Shown here piece by piece: positions 43,638-51,802 of a stretch of 64,000 nucleotides of DNA (its first letter is position 1; every line of letters starts with the position of its first letter). Origin of the DNA: Pirellulaceae bacterium (GTDB lineage Bacteria; Planctomycetota; Planctomycetia; Pirellulales; Pirellulaceae); assembly GCA_018402565.1 (NCBI GenBank), contig JAGYIQ010000004.1:62001-126000 (forward strand), written 5' to 3'. The notes under the pieces are model-generated. The model ran no database searches, was not told the origin of the DNA, and worked only from the letters and a program-made list of their open reading frames with translations. The position numbers and the translations under genes were made by a program.

Positions 43638-45649
43638 GTGGCCCCCCCCGAGCTTATCGGTGCCAAGCCCGGGGCGTTCTCCCCCGTTCCCTGCCCACCA
43701 CTGCCGCAGATGTCAACTGTTCCGCCAAACTCGCGCCGGGGCGGTTGATCGATAAACTGCCGCTGCCACATTTCAAAACTCATCAATCCCCACAACTCGG
43801 TCGAATGATCGCAATACCCCGACAAATGCTGCTGCATCAAACGCCGAACGTAGACAGGTTCAAAGAAATCCCGCCGTCGCAGCGTCTCATCACTCAACAA
43901 ATCTTGCATCAAACCTGCCGCCTCACCCCGTAACCAACGTTCGATCGGAATCGGAAACCCCTGCTTCTTGCGATCGATAATTTCTGCGGGCAACAACCGC
44001 CGAGCCACTCGTTTTAGTAAGTACTTTCGTTGGCCATCGCGCAACTTCAAATCCGCGGGCAACCGAGCAGCAAACTCGACCAACTTATGGTCCAACAACG
44101 GCACACGCGCTTCCAGCGAATTGGCCATCGTCAACTTGTCGCCACGCAACAGCAGGTAATCGACCAGCCACAACTTGCTGTCGACATACAACATCCGCTG
44201 CACCGAATCGGTCGCCCGGCACCGCGACAACTCGGCCGCAAACACCTCGGCCACCCCCTGCCCCAACGCGGCCCGCCCCGCCACAAACAACTGCCGCTTG
44301 GCGTCCTCTTTAAACATGGGGAACCAATTGGCAAACCGCTGGGCCTCGTCGCGATACGAACAGGCCGTCAACGCAATTTTTGCTCGTCGCAAACCCGGCA
44401 ATCGCTCAGCGCCCCAGCGAAGCCCCGCGGCCACTGGCGTGGGCAGCCACTGACCGTACCGCGCGTATCGCTCGCCTGCATACCGAGCATACCCCGCAAA
44501 CAGCTCGTCTCCCCCCTCCCCCGTCAACACCATTTTGACGTGCTGCCGAGCCAACTTGGCCACCATGTGCGTGGCGATGGTCGCTTGATCCGCAATCGGT
44601 TGATCCAGATGCCACAGGACTTTTTCGGCCAAGCTCAAGAAGTCCGACGCCCCAATCTTCAGCGTGTGATGCTCGCAGCCAAACGCCTGCGCCACCTGAG
44701 CCGCGTACGGCAGTTCGTCTTGAACCCCCTCGCCATCAAAACCCACCGAGAACGTCTTCACCGGCGCCGACAACTGCTGGGCCATCAGGGCCACAATCGT
44801 GCTCGAGTCCAACCCGCCACTCAAAAACGCTCCAAACGGCACGTCACTCCGCAAATGCAACGCCACCGATTCTTGCAGCAGTGCCAGCAGCTCATCGGTA
44901 TATTCCTCGTCACTGCGTCTGCGACCGTCCGAGTCGCCGATCCGATCCAGAGACGCCATCTGCTCCGGGTCCGCAAACGGCAGATCCCAATACCGCTGCT
45001 TCGCGACCACACGACCGTCCTGGATCCGCAGCCAATGCCCCGGCTCCAGACTGGAGATCCCCGCGAACAACGTCCGCGGCGCGGGTACGTACTTCAACGA
45101 TACGTACTGACTCAAGGCCTGGATATCGACCTGGCGTTGAACCGCCGGATGCAACAGCAACGACTTGATCTCAGACCCAAATACAAAACCGGCCGAAGTC
45201 TGACTATAGTACAGCGGCTTGATGCCCATGCGATCCCGCGCCACAAACAGCGATCGTTCCCGCTGATCCCAGATCGCAAACGCGAACATGCCGCGCAAAT
45301 GCTCCAGACAATCGGCACCGAATTCCTCGTACAGATGGACGATCGTTTCCGTGTCGCTGTGAGTCTTTAATTGGTGTCCCCGCGCAAGCAACTGCTGCCG
45401 CAATTCGCGGTAGTTGTAAATCTCACCGTTAAAGACGATCCCGTATCGTCCCGATTCATCGAAAATGGGCTGTGTGCCGTCCGCCAAATCGATAATGCTC
45501 AGCCGACGCATGCCCATCGCCAACGGTCCATCCTCCAACCGACCGTCTTCGTCCGGACCGCGATGCAAAATCGCCTGCAACATGTCGCTCAGGATCGTCC
45601 GATCCAGCATGCTTCCAGGCGTCGATAAATAACCGGCTATGCCGCACAT
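43634..45649 (-). CDS. asnB: Asparagine synthase-type amidotransferase (glutamine-hydrolysing), copy 1
   Basis: 671 residues. The N-terminal glutaminase begins MCGIAGYL with nucleophile Cys 2, followed by LSIIDLADGTQPI and NGEIYNYRELR. The synthetase half has FGAFLSGGLDSSTIVALMAQ (ATP pyrophosphatase P-loop), LTGEGGDELFAGYARYAGE, and EARVPLLDHKLVEFAA. Lengths of ~630-670 and this context fit the amidotransferases of polysaccharide loci, which may amidate a uronic acid rather than make free asparagine. The last ~35 residues are a Gly-rich tail. The upstream methyltransferase ends 24 bases before the start. Confidence 0.88.
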   Translation of the reverse strand: MCGIAGYLSTPGSMLDRTILSDMLQAILHRGPDEDGRLEDGPLAMGMRRLSIIDLADGTQPIFDESGRYGIVFNGEIYNYRELRQQLLARGHQLKTHSDTETIVHLYEEFGADCLEHLRGMFAFAIWDQRERSLFVARDRMGIKPLYYSQTSAGFVFGSEIKSLLLHPAVQRQVDIQALSQYVSLKYVPAPRTLFAGISSLEPGHWLRIQDGRVVAKQRYWDLPFADPEQMASLDRIGDSDGRRRSDEEYTDELLALLQESVALHLRSDVPFGAFLSGGLDSSTIVALMAQQLSAPVKTFSVGFDGEGVQDELPYAAQVAQAFGCEHHTLKIGASDFLSLAEKVLWHLDQPIADQATIATHMVAKLARQHVKMVLTGEGGDELFAGYARYAGERYARYGQWLPTPVAAGLRWGAERLPGLRRAKIALTACSYRDEAQRFANWFPMFKEDAKRQLFVAGRAALGQGVAEVFAAELSRCRATDSVQRMLYVDSKLWLVDYLLLRGDKLTMANSLEARVPLLDHKLVEFAARLPADLKLRDGQRKYLLKRVARRLLPAEIIDRKKQGFPIPIERWLRGEAAGLMQDLLSDETLRRRDFFEPVYVRRLMQQHLSGYCDHSTELWGLMSFEMWQRQFIDQPPRREFGGTVDICGSGGQGTGENAPGLAPISSGGAT

Positions 45650-45673
45650 GAGATTCCCGCGTCCTTCTCAGAA

Positions 45674-46423
45674 CTAACTGCGCAACCGGCGATAAATACC
45701 CGTGGCAACCCGAGCCAACAGGTCTCGGGTCGTCCGCTCAAAGGCAATTGTGTAGTTTTTCTCCGCCGTCATGGTCTTCTGAGCCATCCCCCAAGAGTCG
45801 TTCATGACCTTCAGCGTGCCATAATGCGGATGCTGCTTCACCAACAATTGGAACACCTCGCGAACCTGAGGAATCTTCATCTCGGCCTCCGACAAGCTGC
45901 GATGCGAGATGCCGTCGGTCGTATCGCCGTCGCGACTGACCGAGGCATACGTCCAATCGTAGTCGTCGAAGATCATCCAGCCGTCCTTGCGCAACAACTT
46001 GTCTGCCATAAAGAAGGCAGCACCGTCGATCGTCCAATTTTTTGGACCATCGATAATGCACAAGTCGTACACCTCTTGGCACTTGTCGTCTTTCGTCTGC
46101 CTCGCAATTTCGTCATGCAGAAACCAGGTATAACCAGACTTCATCCGCACGACCTGGGCATACTTGTCCAAGCCCACCTTCTTCAGTTGCTCCTCGGCCG
46201 TCGGTTGGAAATCGACGTCGATCAAGTCGACCGCCGTGACACAACCGCGCCCCAGCTCCTGCAGGGCTGCGGCGATGTAACAAGTGGCAGTTCCATGCGC
46301 GATTCCCAATTCCAGAATATCAGTCATTTCCTGCTGCAAAATCAGATCGTACAGGTACTGACCGTGATCTTTCGCCGTATACGGAACATGCCCAACCAAG
46401 GCATAGATTTCTTCAAATTTCAT
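45674..46423 (-). CDS. Class I SAM-dependent methyltransferase (Methyltransf_24-like)
   Basis: 249 residues from ATG 46423; a GTG 39 bases upstream (46462) would overlap the preceding gene. TDILELGIAHGTATCYIAAALQ is the SAM-binding motif I, CVTAVDLIDVDF motif II, YDLCIIDGPKNWTIDGAAF and LLRKDGWMIFDDYDW the later motifs. It resembles sugar or peptide O-methyltransferases that accept a substrate in nucleotide-sugar or glycan synthesis. Probably soluble in the cytoplasm. It sits between a GT4 and an AsnB gene. Confidence 0.78.
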   Translation of the reverse strand: MKFEEIYALVGHVPYTAKDHGQYLYDLILQQEMTDILELGIAHGTATCYIAAALQELGRGCVTAVDLIDVDFQPTAEEQLKKVGLDKYAQVVRMKSGYTWFLHDEIARQTKDDKCQEVYDLCIIDGPKNWTIDGAAFFMADKLLRKDGWMIFDDYDWTYASVSRDGDTTDGISHRSLSEAEMKIPQVREVFQLLVKQHPHYGTLKVMNDSWGMAQKTMTAEKNYTIAFERTTRDLLARVATGIYRRLRS

Positions 46424-46434
46424 GTTGCCATTTT

Positions 46435-47490
46435 TCAAGTAAGTTTGGACTGACTGGTACACGCCATATCGTCGGTCGGAACCCCCTTCGCATCACACGG
46501 CTCGCGCTGCAATGCTCGCCGATAAATACCCAGGATCCGCTGGGCCACCCCCGCTAAACTCAGGCCCCGCGTTTGCAACACGTCTCGACCGTCGCTGGGC
46601 CGATCCGCTCGCAGCAGCCTCTCCAAGGCCGCCCCGATCTCCCCCGCCGCCCGCGCGGTCGTCTGGCATTGCTGAATCCCCTGCAGCATCTCCGGCACGT
46701 CTCCCACCGGCACCGCGACCACATTCGCATTGCAAGCCAACGCTTCCTTGACGACATTCGGCGAGCCCTCGATCAACGAGGTCATCAACATGGCATTGCA
46801 GGCGTTCATGTAGAGCGGCACTTGATCCGGGTGCACCCCCCACAATGGCACCAATTCGACCGGTTGACCGGACGAGTCCTCCACCAGTCGCACGGCGGCT
46901 TGAGCCAATGAGTAACCCTTCCGCGGATTGCTGGGATCACCCGGAAACAACACCCGCCAACCCGACTCGGACCAACCCAGTTCCTGGCGTGCCCGCACTC
47001 GATCCACGGGGCGAAACACATCCAGATCGACGCCGTTGGGGATCACATGGCACGGCATCCCACGCAACTGCTCGGCCATCTCCTGGCTTTTGACAATGAT
47101 CTGGTCGTAGCGACTGGCCATCCTGCGATTGATGTCGACCGCCAATACACTCGCGCGCTCCAACTTGCCGGCTTCGTTCGCCGGGGTCCCCAACAAGTCA
47201 TCGCCCATAAACGACATGACGATCGGGACGCGACTGCCAGCCCACTTCTTGCCCAGCCAAGCCAACCACCCGCAATAGCCGAAGTGGGCGTGGATCAAGT
47301 CGACATTCCGTGCCGCTCGTCGCACCTTGGGCAGGACCTGCAGGTATTTCAACTTGGGGATACCCCGCATGTCGATCACTTGCACGTCGACTCCCGCCGC
47401 CGCGATCGATTGGATCTGACGAGCCCCCGGCGCCATGCTCCCAGGCGATTGGTCCGTCGGCAATTCGGGGCATATCATCAAGACTCGCAT
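46435..47490 (-). CDS. Glycosyltransferase family 4
   Basis: 351 residues from ATG 47490, 13 bases inside the 3' end of the second AsnB gene. MRVLMICPELPTDQSPGSMAP starts a GT-B fold. DLIHAHFGYCGWLAWLGKKW, SFMGDDLLGTP, IVKSQEMAEQL, HVIPNGVDLDVF, VLFPGDPSNPRKGYSLAQ, and LMTSLIEGSPNVVKEALACN (EX7E) show a retaining GT4. It probably builds the repeat unit on the lipid carrier. The longer reading to 48045 is out-of-frame AsnB sequence. Confidence 0.87.
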   Translation of the reverse strand: MRVLMICPELPTDQSPGSMAPGARQIQSIAAAGVDVQVIDMRGIPKLKYLQVLPKVRRAARNVDLIHAHFGYCGWLAWLGKKWAGSRVPIVMSFMGDDLLGTPANEAGKLERASVLAVDINRRMASRYDQIIVKSQEMAEQLRGMPCHVIPNGVDLDVFRPVDRVRARQELGWSESGWRVLFPGDPSNPRKGYSLAQAAVRLVEDSSGQPVELVPLWGVHPDQVPLYMNACNAMLMTSLIEGSPNVVKEALACNANVVAVPVGDVPEMLQGIQQCQTTARAAGEIGAALERLLRADRPSDGRDVLQTRGLSLAGVAQRILGIYRRALQREPCDAKGVPTDDMACTSQSKLT

Positions 47491-49469
47491 GTTGCCCCCG
47501 CACGTTGCTGGTGTACGGGCGCAGTGCCACCGAGGATCGCCGGTTCGATCGCCCCACCCCGCTGGTACTGGCGATGCCAAGCCGCAAAGGTCAACAACAA
47601 CCAGATTTTTCGAGCATGATCGACTTGCCCCGTCTGATGTTCCCGCAACAGTCGCTCGACCGACTCTGGGCGAAACAATTCCGCAGGTAGATAGCCGCCC
47701 GGCCCCAGATAATCGTGGACCCAGCCAGACAGCTTTCCGCGGAACCAATCGCGCAAGGGGACGCTGAAACCTTGCTTGCCCTTCCGCAACGCTGGGGCCG
47801 GTAGCCGCCCCTGCAGCACGCGCCGCAGCACGACCTTGCCCGACTGTCCCTGAATCTTCATGTCGGTCGGCATTCGCGCCGCCAACTCCGCGACCTTCTG
47901 GTCCAACAGCGGCGACCGGACCTCCAACGAGTGGGCCATACTCATGCGATCGACTTTGACCAAGATGTCGTCCAACAGGTACGAACGGATATCCAGTTCC
48001 GTCAACCGCCCAATCAATTCGCCCGGCCCTTGCAGTATCCGCCACAAATCGTCTGGCAAGTATTGCGTCCCCACGTACTCCACCTGCGGCCAGACGTCCT
48101 CGTTCAACAGGTCACGCAATTCGCTGACCTGCCAAATCGAGGCCTTGTCCCGATAGGCCAGTTGCGGCGGCAAAGCACTGTCACGCAAAATCTTCGCCAC
48201 ATGCAAACCGCGATATCGCCAACCGTCCGGAGCCCAGCGTGCGAGTCCCTGGACCATACCCGGCAACGCCTGCCGCCCCAACCACTGCGGCAACCAGCGA
48301 CGATACGACTGGGCGAACTGCATCCCGCGGTAGATCGAGTAACCGGCAAACATCTCATCGCCGCCGTCACCACTCAACACGACGGTCACGTGCTCACGTG
48401 CCAAACGCGAAACATGGTACATCGGCAGCGCCGAAGAATCGCCGAAGGGCTCGTCACAATGCGCGATGATCCGCAACAAGGTCTCGTCCAACGAGTCGCG
48501 CATGGCGGCTTCGTCCAACCGCAACACGTGATGTTGGGTCCCGAAATGCCGAGCCACTCGGGCGGCATCGTCCGACTCGTCCCATTCAGCTCGATCGAAA
48601 CCAATCGTAAACGTCTGCAGTGGCTTCAGCCCCGCCTCGCTGGCGTAGGCCACGATGGCGCTGGAGTCCAAACCGCCGCTGAGGAACACGCCCAGCGGCA
48701 CATCGCTGCGGAGCCGGATCTTGACGCTCTCCACCAACGTCGCGTCCAATCGCTCGCACCACTCCTCCGCCGAGACGCCCATTTCCGGCGCGAAGTTCAA
48801 CTGCCAGTAGGGCTTCAGCGTCAGTCGTCGTTGCTCAAACACCGCGCAATGAGCAGCCGGCAAACGCAAAATGTCGCGGTAAATCGTCCGCGGTTGATGG
48901 ATGTACCCAAACTGAAAGAATTCGCCCAAAGTGCGATAATCAGGCGTCGCCAGCGTCGGTTCGGCAGCCAGCAGAGACTTCATCTCCGAGCCGAACAACA
49001 GGCGATCACCGACTTGCGCATAAAAGATCGGCTTCTTGCCCAAGCGATCCCGTGCCAACAGCAATCGGCCCCCGCGCCGCTGATCCAAGATCGCCAGCCC
49101 AAACATTCCCCGCAAGTGCTGCAGGCAATCGTCCCCGTATTCTTCGTACAAATGCACGACAACTTCGGTGTCCGACCCCGTCTGAAAGACATGCCCGCGA
49201 GCCAACAGATCCTGCCGCAGCTCCACAAAGTTGTAGATTTCGCCGTTGCAAACCACATGCACATCACCGGTCTCGTTGCTGATCGGTTGATGGCCACCTG
49301 CCAAGTCGATGATGCTCAGTCGCCGCATACCAATGCCGCCACCCAACATCGCGACATGCCCCTGATCGTCGGGACCGCGATGCACAATCGCATCGGCCAT
49401 CCGCCGTGAAATTGCTGCCACGGCCGCCGAGTCAAGTTGCTGGTCAATGATGCCGACGATGCCACACAT
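47478..49469 (-). CDS. asnB: Asparagine synthase-type amidotransferase, copy 2
   Basis: 663 residues. MCGIVGIIDQQ carries Cys 2. NGEIYNFVELRQDLLARGH, LGVFLSGGLDSSAIVAYASE, LSGDGGDEMFAGYSIYRGM, and EVRSPLLDQKVAELAARMP are the expected amidotransferase blocks. It diverges strongly from copy 1 outside these motifs, so it is not a recent duplicate; the two probably amidate different acceptors in one polysaccharide pathway. It starts three bases after the alpha-barrel gene and overlaps the following GT4. Confidence 0.87.
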   Translation of the reverse strand: MCGIVGIIDQQLDSAAVAAISRRMADAIVHRGPDDQGHVAMLGGGIGMRRLSIIDLAGGHQPISNETGDVHVVCNGEIYNFVELRQDLLARGHVFQTGSDTEVVVHLYEEYGDDCLQHLRGMFGLAILDQRRGGRLLLARDRLGKKPIFYAQVGDRLLFGSEMKSLLAAEPTLATPDYRTLGEFFQFGYIHQPRTIYRDILRLPAAHCAVFEQRRLTLKPYWQLNFAPEMGVSAEEWCERLDATLVESVKIRLRSDVPLGVFLSGGLDSSAIVAYASEAGLKPLQTFTIGFDRAEWDESDDAARVARHFGTQHHVLRLDEAAMRDSLDETLLRIIAHCDEPFGDSSALPMYHVSRLAREHVTVVLSGDGGDEMFAGYSIYRGMQFAQSYRRWLPQWLGRQALPGMVQGLARWAPDGWRYRGLHVAKILRDSALPPQLAYRDKASIWQVSELRDLLNEDVWPQVEYVGTQYLPDDLWRILQGPGELIGRLTELDIRSYLLDDILVKVDRMSMAHSLEVRSPLLDQKVAELAARMPTDMKIQGQSGKVVLRRVLQGRLPAPALRKGKQGFSVPLRDWFRGKLSGWVHDYLGPGGYLPAELFRPESVERLLREHQTGQVDHARKIWLLLTFAAWHRQYQRGGAIEPAILGGTAPVHQQRAGATCES

Positions 49470-49472
49470 GGT

Positions 49473-50702
49473 TCAAGACTTCATCGCTGCGAAGTGCGGT
49501 GTTAAGCTCAAGGTTGAAACCCGCCGCTCCGCCTCCGTGGCCGTTTGTGCGGGTTGCTCCGATTGGAGCGATTCCCTACTAGTGTAGGACGCGGCACGCG
49601 CGGCCGCGGGCCTGGTGAGCAGAAAATGCAGCAACATCATGGCCAGATATCGCGGATAAGCACGTTGATCCGATAATACGCGATAGTCGCCGCGGGAATG
49701 CGGCAAGCTTCCATCCGCTCGCTGTCGGCCAATCAACTGCCGTTCAATTCGCTGGACGCACCCAGCAATCTGCTGAGACAAGTCAGCGTCGCAGTTCGCG
49801 GGACACTGCAAACAGAACTGCTGCAGGGCTGCCATCGTGACCGCGGCGTGGTAATTCACATGGCGATGCGGGACACCACATTGGTATAGCACATCACCGG
49901 TTGCGGTCACCCCCGTCACCAAGAACCGAGCCAAGCCTTGCATGATCGGTACCGCTCGCGGATCCCCACTGACTTCGAAATAATCCAACATATCCAACAA
50001 CAGAAAGCCATGATACTGGAAACATTGAAAGTGCTGCATCCGCGGATTGTTCAACTCGTAGGGAAACTCGCCGCTGCTCTGCTGCGTCAGTTCCAAAAAG
50101 TTGAATAACCGATCGATCGTCGCCCGGTTCTCGGCTCGACCGGTCGCCTGATCCAACCTGGCCAGATACCGAATGGCGGAAAACGAGTTATTGGGCACCA
50201 GGGCGTCGTCCCGCCCGGCAAAGTAATTGACGGCCAAGCCATCGCGATAGGTTTGGAATCCGATCTGCTCCTTGAAGAACCGATCCCAACGCAGTACGGG
50301 CTCCAACCAACGGCTCTCGCCCGTCTGGCGAAACGTCTCCAACAACGCAAACGAGGCCCACAGCCCCTCGACCGTGGTGACGCGATCCCGCCATTCTGGG
50401 TCGGGAAACACCCAGGCCCCATCGGCACGTTGGGCGGACATGATGCGTTCGCAACACACCGTCGCTATCTCCGCTGCCGCCTCATGGCCAGCTGCCGCCA
50501 GACGCCAATTCGCCAATACCCAATAGCCCTGCGTCTGCATGAAGCAACGACCGTCACGCCAGGGATACCACCGAGTGGCACTCTTGAGGAATCGCCACAG
50601 TCGATAATTAAAACGCACGCCCGGATCCGAACCTACCAACGCTCCGGTTTGATTGTGGTTTTCCTGCAGATACTGATGCAAACGTGGAATGACTTCGTTC
50701 AT
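49473..50702 (-). CDS. Uncharacterised (alpha/alpha)-barrel-like protein of the polysaccharide locus
   Basis: 409 residues, ATG 50702 overlapping the GT4 stop (ATGA). It appears wholly alpha-helical, with repeated helix-turn patterns (GYWVLANWRLAAAGHEAAAE, TTVEGLWASFALLETFRQTG, and FQCFQYHGFLLLDMLDYFEV) like six-hairpin glycosidases, terpene cyclases or LanC-like toroids. Conserved-looking WYPWRDG, RADGAWVFPDPEW, RADGSLPHSRGDY recall prenyltransferase/squalene-cyclase QW-like turns. No signal peptide. A role as a glycan-modifying or -degrading enzyme is only inferred from context. Confidence 0.6.
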   Translation of the reverse strand: MNEVIPRLHQYLQENHNQTGALVGSDPGVRFNYRLWRFLKSATRWYPWRDGRCFMQTQGYWVLANWRLAAAGHEAAAEIATVCCERIMSAQRADGAWVFPDPEWRDRVTTVEGLWASFALLETFRQTGESRWLEPVLRWDRFFKEQIGFQTYRDGLAVNYFAGRDDALVPNNSFSAIRYLARLDQATGRAENRATIDRLFNFLELTQQSSGEFPYELNNPRMQHFQCFQYHGFLLLDMLDYFEVSGDPRAVPIMQGLARFLVTGVTATGDVLYQCGVPHRHVNYHAAVTMAALQQFCLQCPANCDADLSQQIAGCVQRIERQLIGRQRADGSLPHSRGDYRVLSDQRAYPRYLAMMLLHFLLTRPAAARAASYTSRESLQSEQPAQTATEAERRVSTLSLTPHFAAMKS

Positions 50703-51802
50703 CGAGCCACCTCAAGCGCGGGGGAACCCTGGCCCAAGGCTCGGCGATAGACCTCGATCGTCTGAGCGGCAACGACCGGAGCCGCACATTCTCTGGCTAA
50801 CTTATCCCGCCCAGCCGCACCCATCTGCTGCCGCAGCTCCCGATCGCCCAACAGTCGAATCATGGCCTCGGCCAAGTTCTCCACATCGCGGGGCGGTACC
50901 AACAGGCCGGTCTGGCCGTGCTCCACCATGTCCGGCAGGCCACCCACCGTTGTGGCGATGACCGGTTTGCCATGGGTGTAAGCCAACGGAATAACCCCGC
51001 TCTGAGAGGCTTCCACATAAGGCAAGACCACGACCGATGCCTCGGCAAACATTTGACTTCGCTGCTGGTCACTGATCCAATCATTGTGGACCTCAAATCG
51101 CTCGGGGTCGACCATCATCCGCCGATAGCGATCAAAGTCTTCACCCGTTCCGCCGATCACGAATTTGGCCTGCGGGTACACGGCCGACACCAAGGGCTGG
51201 GCACGGATCAAGTAATCCAAACCCTTGTACTCCCAGATGCGGCCGAAGAATAGCAAGCGCAGATCGCGTTCTAAATCCGCCGGTCGCTCGGCCCGTTCTC
51301 CAATCGCGATGTGTGGAATCACATGGATCTGATCACGTCGAAAGCCGATCTCTTTCTCTACCACGTCTACCAAGTCGTTCCCGTGCACGATCACCTGATT
51401 GGCGTGACGAAATCCAAAGTCCATCAACCACTGGGGAGTCTTCAACGATTCCTTGTCACCCAGGTGCTGACGCGGATCGTGGATCGTAATCACCATCGGG
51501 TACTTCTTCAGCCAAGGCAGCACAAAATTGAAGAACAAGTGGCCGTTCTGGTAGTGGATCACATCCGGTTGGAACTTGCGGATCGCGCGCAGAATCTGTC
51601 GAATCGCCTGCCATTGCTGCCAAGGTTGCCGATACCGCGGCCGATGAAACCCGATGTACTGGACACGCGGATCCAACAGCGACTCAGCACCATCCATCTG
51701 ATTCGCTGGCAACAGCAACAAGACGTCGTGCTCCTGGACCATCTCGTTCACATGTCGCACCGAGTACTCCGTGAAGGAGTACGACAGAAACGCGATTTTC
51801 AT
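50699..51802 (-). CDS. Glycosyltransferase family 4
   Basis: 367 residues, ATG 51802 overlapping the fusion gene's stop. MKIAFLSYSFTEYSVRHVNE, DVIHYQNGHLFF, PMVITIHDPRQH, VHGNDLVDVVEKEIG, LLFFGRIWEYKGLDYLIRA, KFVIGGTGEDFDRY, and VVVLPYVEASQSGVIPLAYTHGKPVI (EX7E) with GQTGLLVPPRDVENLAEA show a complete GT4 retaining glycosyltransferase. Donor and acceptor cannot be predicted. It is coupled to genes on both sides by ATGA overlaps. Confidence 0.9.
   Translation of the reverse strand: MKIAFLSYSFTEYSVRHVNEMVQEHDVLLLLPANQMDGAESLLDPRVQYIGFHRPRYRQPWQQWQAIRQILRAIRKFQPDVIHYQNGHLFFNFVLPWLKKYPMVITIHDPRQHLGDKESLKTPQWLMDFGFRHANQVIVHGNDLVDVVEKEIGFRRDQIHVIPHIAIGERAERPADLERDLRLLFFGRIWEYKGLDYLIRAQPLVSAVYPQAKFVIGGTGEDFDRYRRMMVDPERFEVHNDWISDQQRSQMFAEASVVVLPYVEASQSGVIPLAYTHGKPVIATTVGGLPDMVEHGQTGLLVPPRDVENLAEAMIRLLGDRELRQQMGAAGRDKLARECAAPVVAAQTIEVYRRALGQGSPALEVAR

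Noticed and set aside
46435..48045. Long N-terminal extension of the GT4 at 46435
   Set aside because: Residues before ATG 47490 are an out-of-frame reading of the second AsnB gene; GT-B similarity starts at MRVLMICPE.
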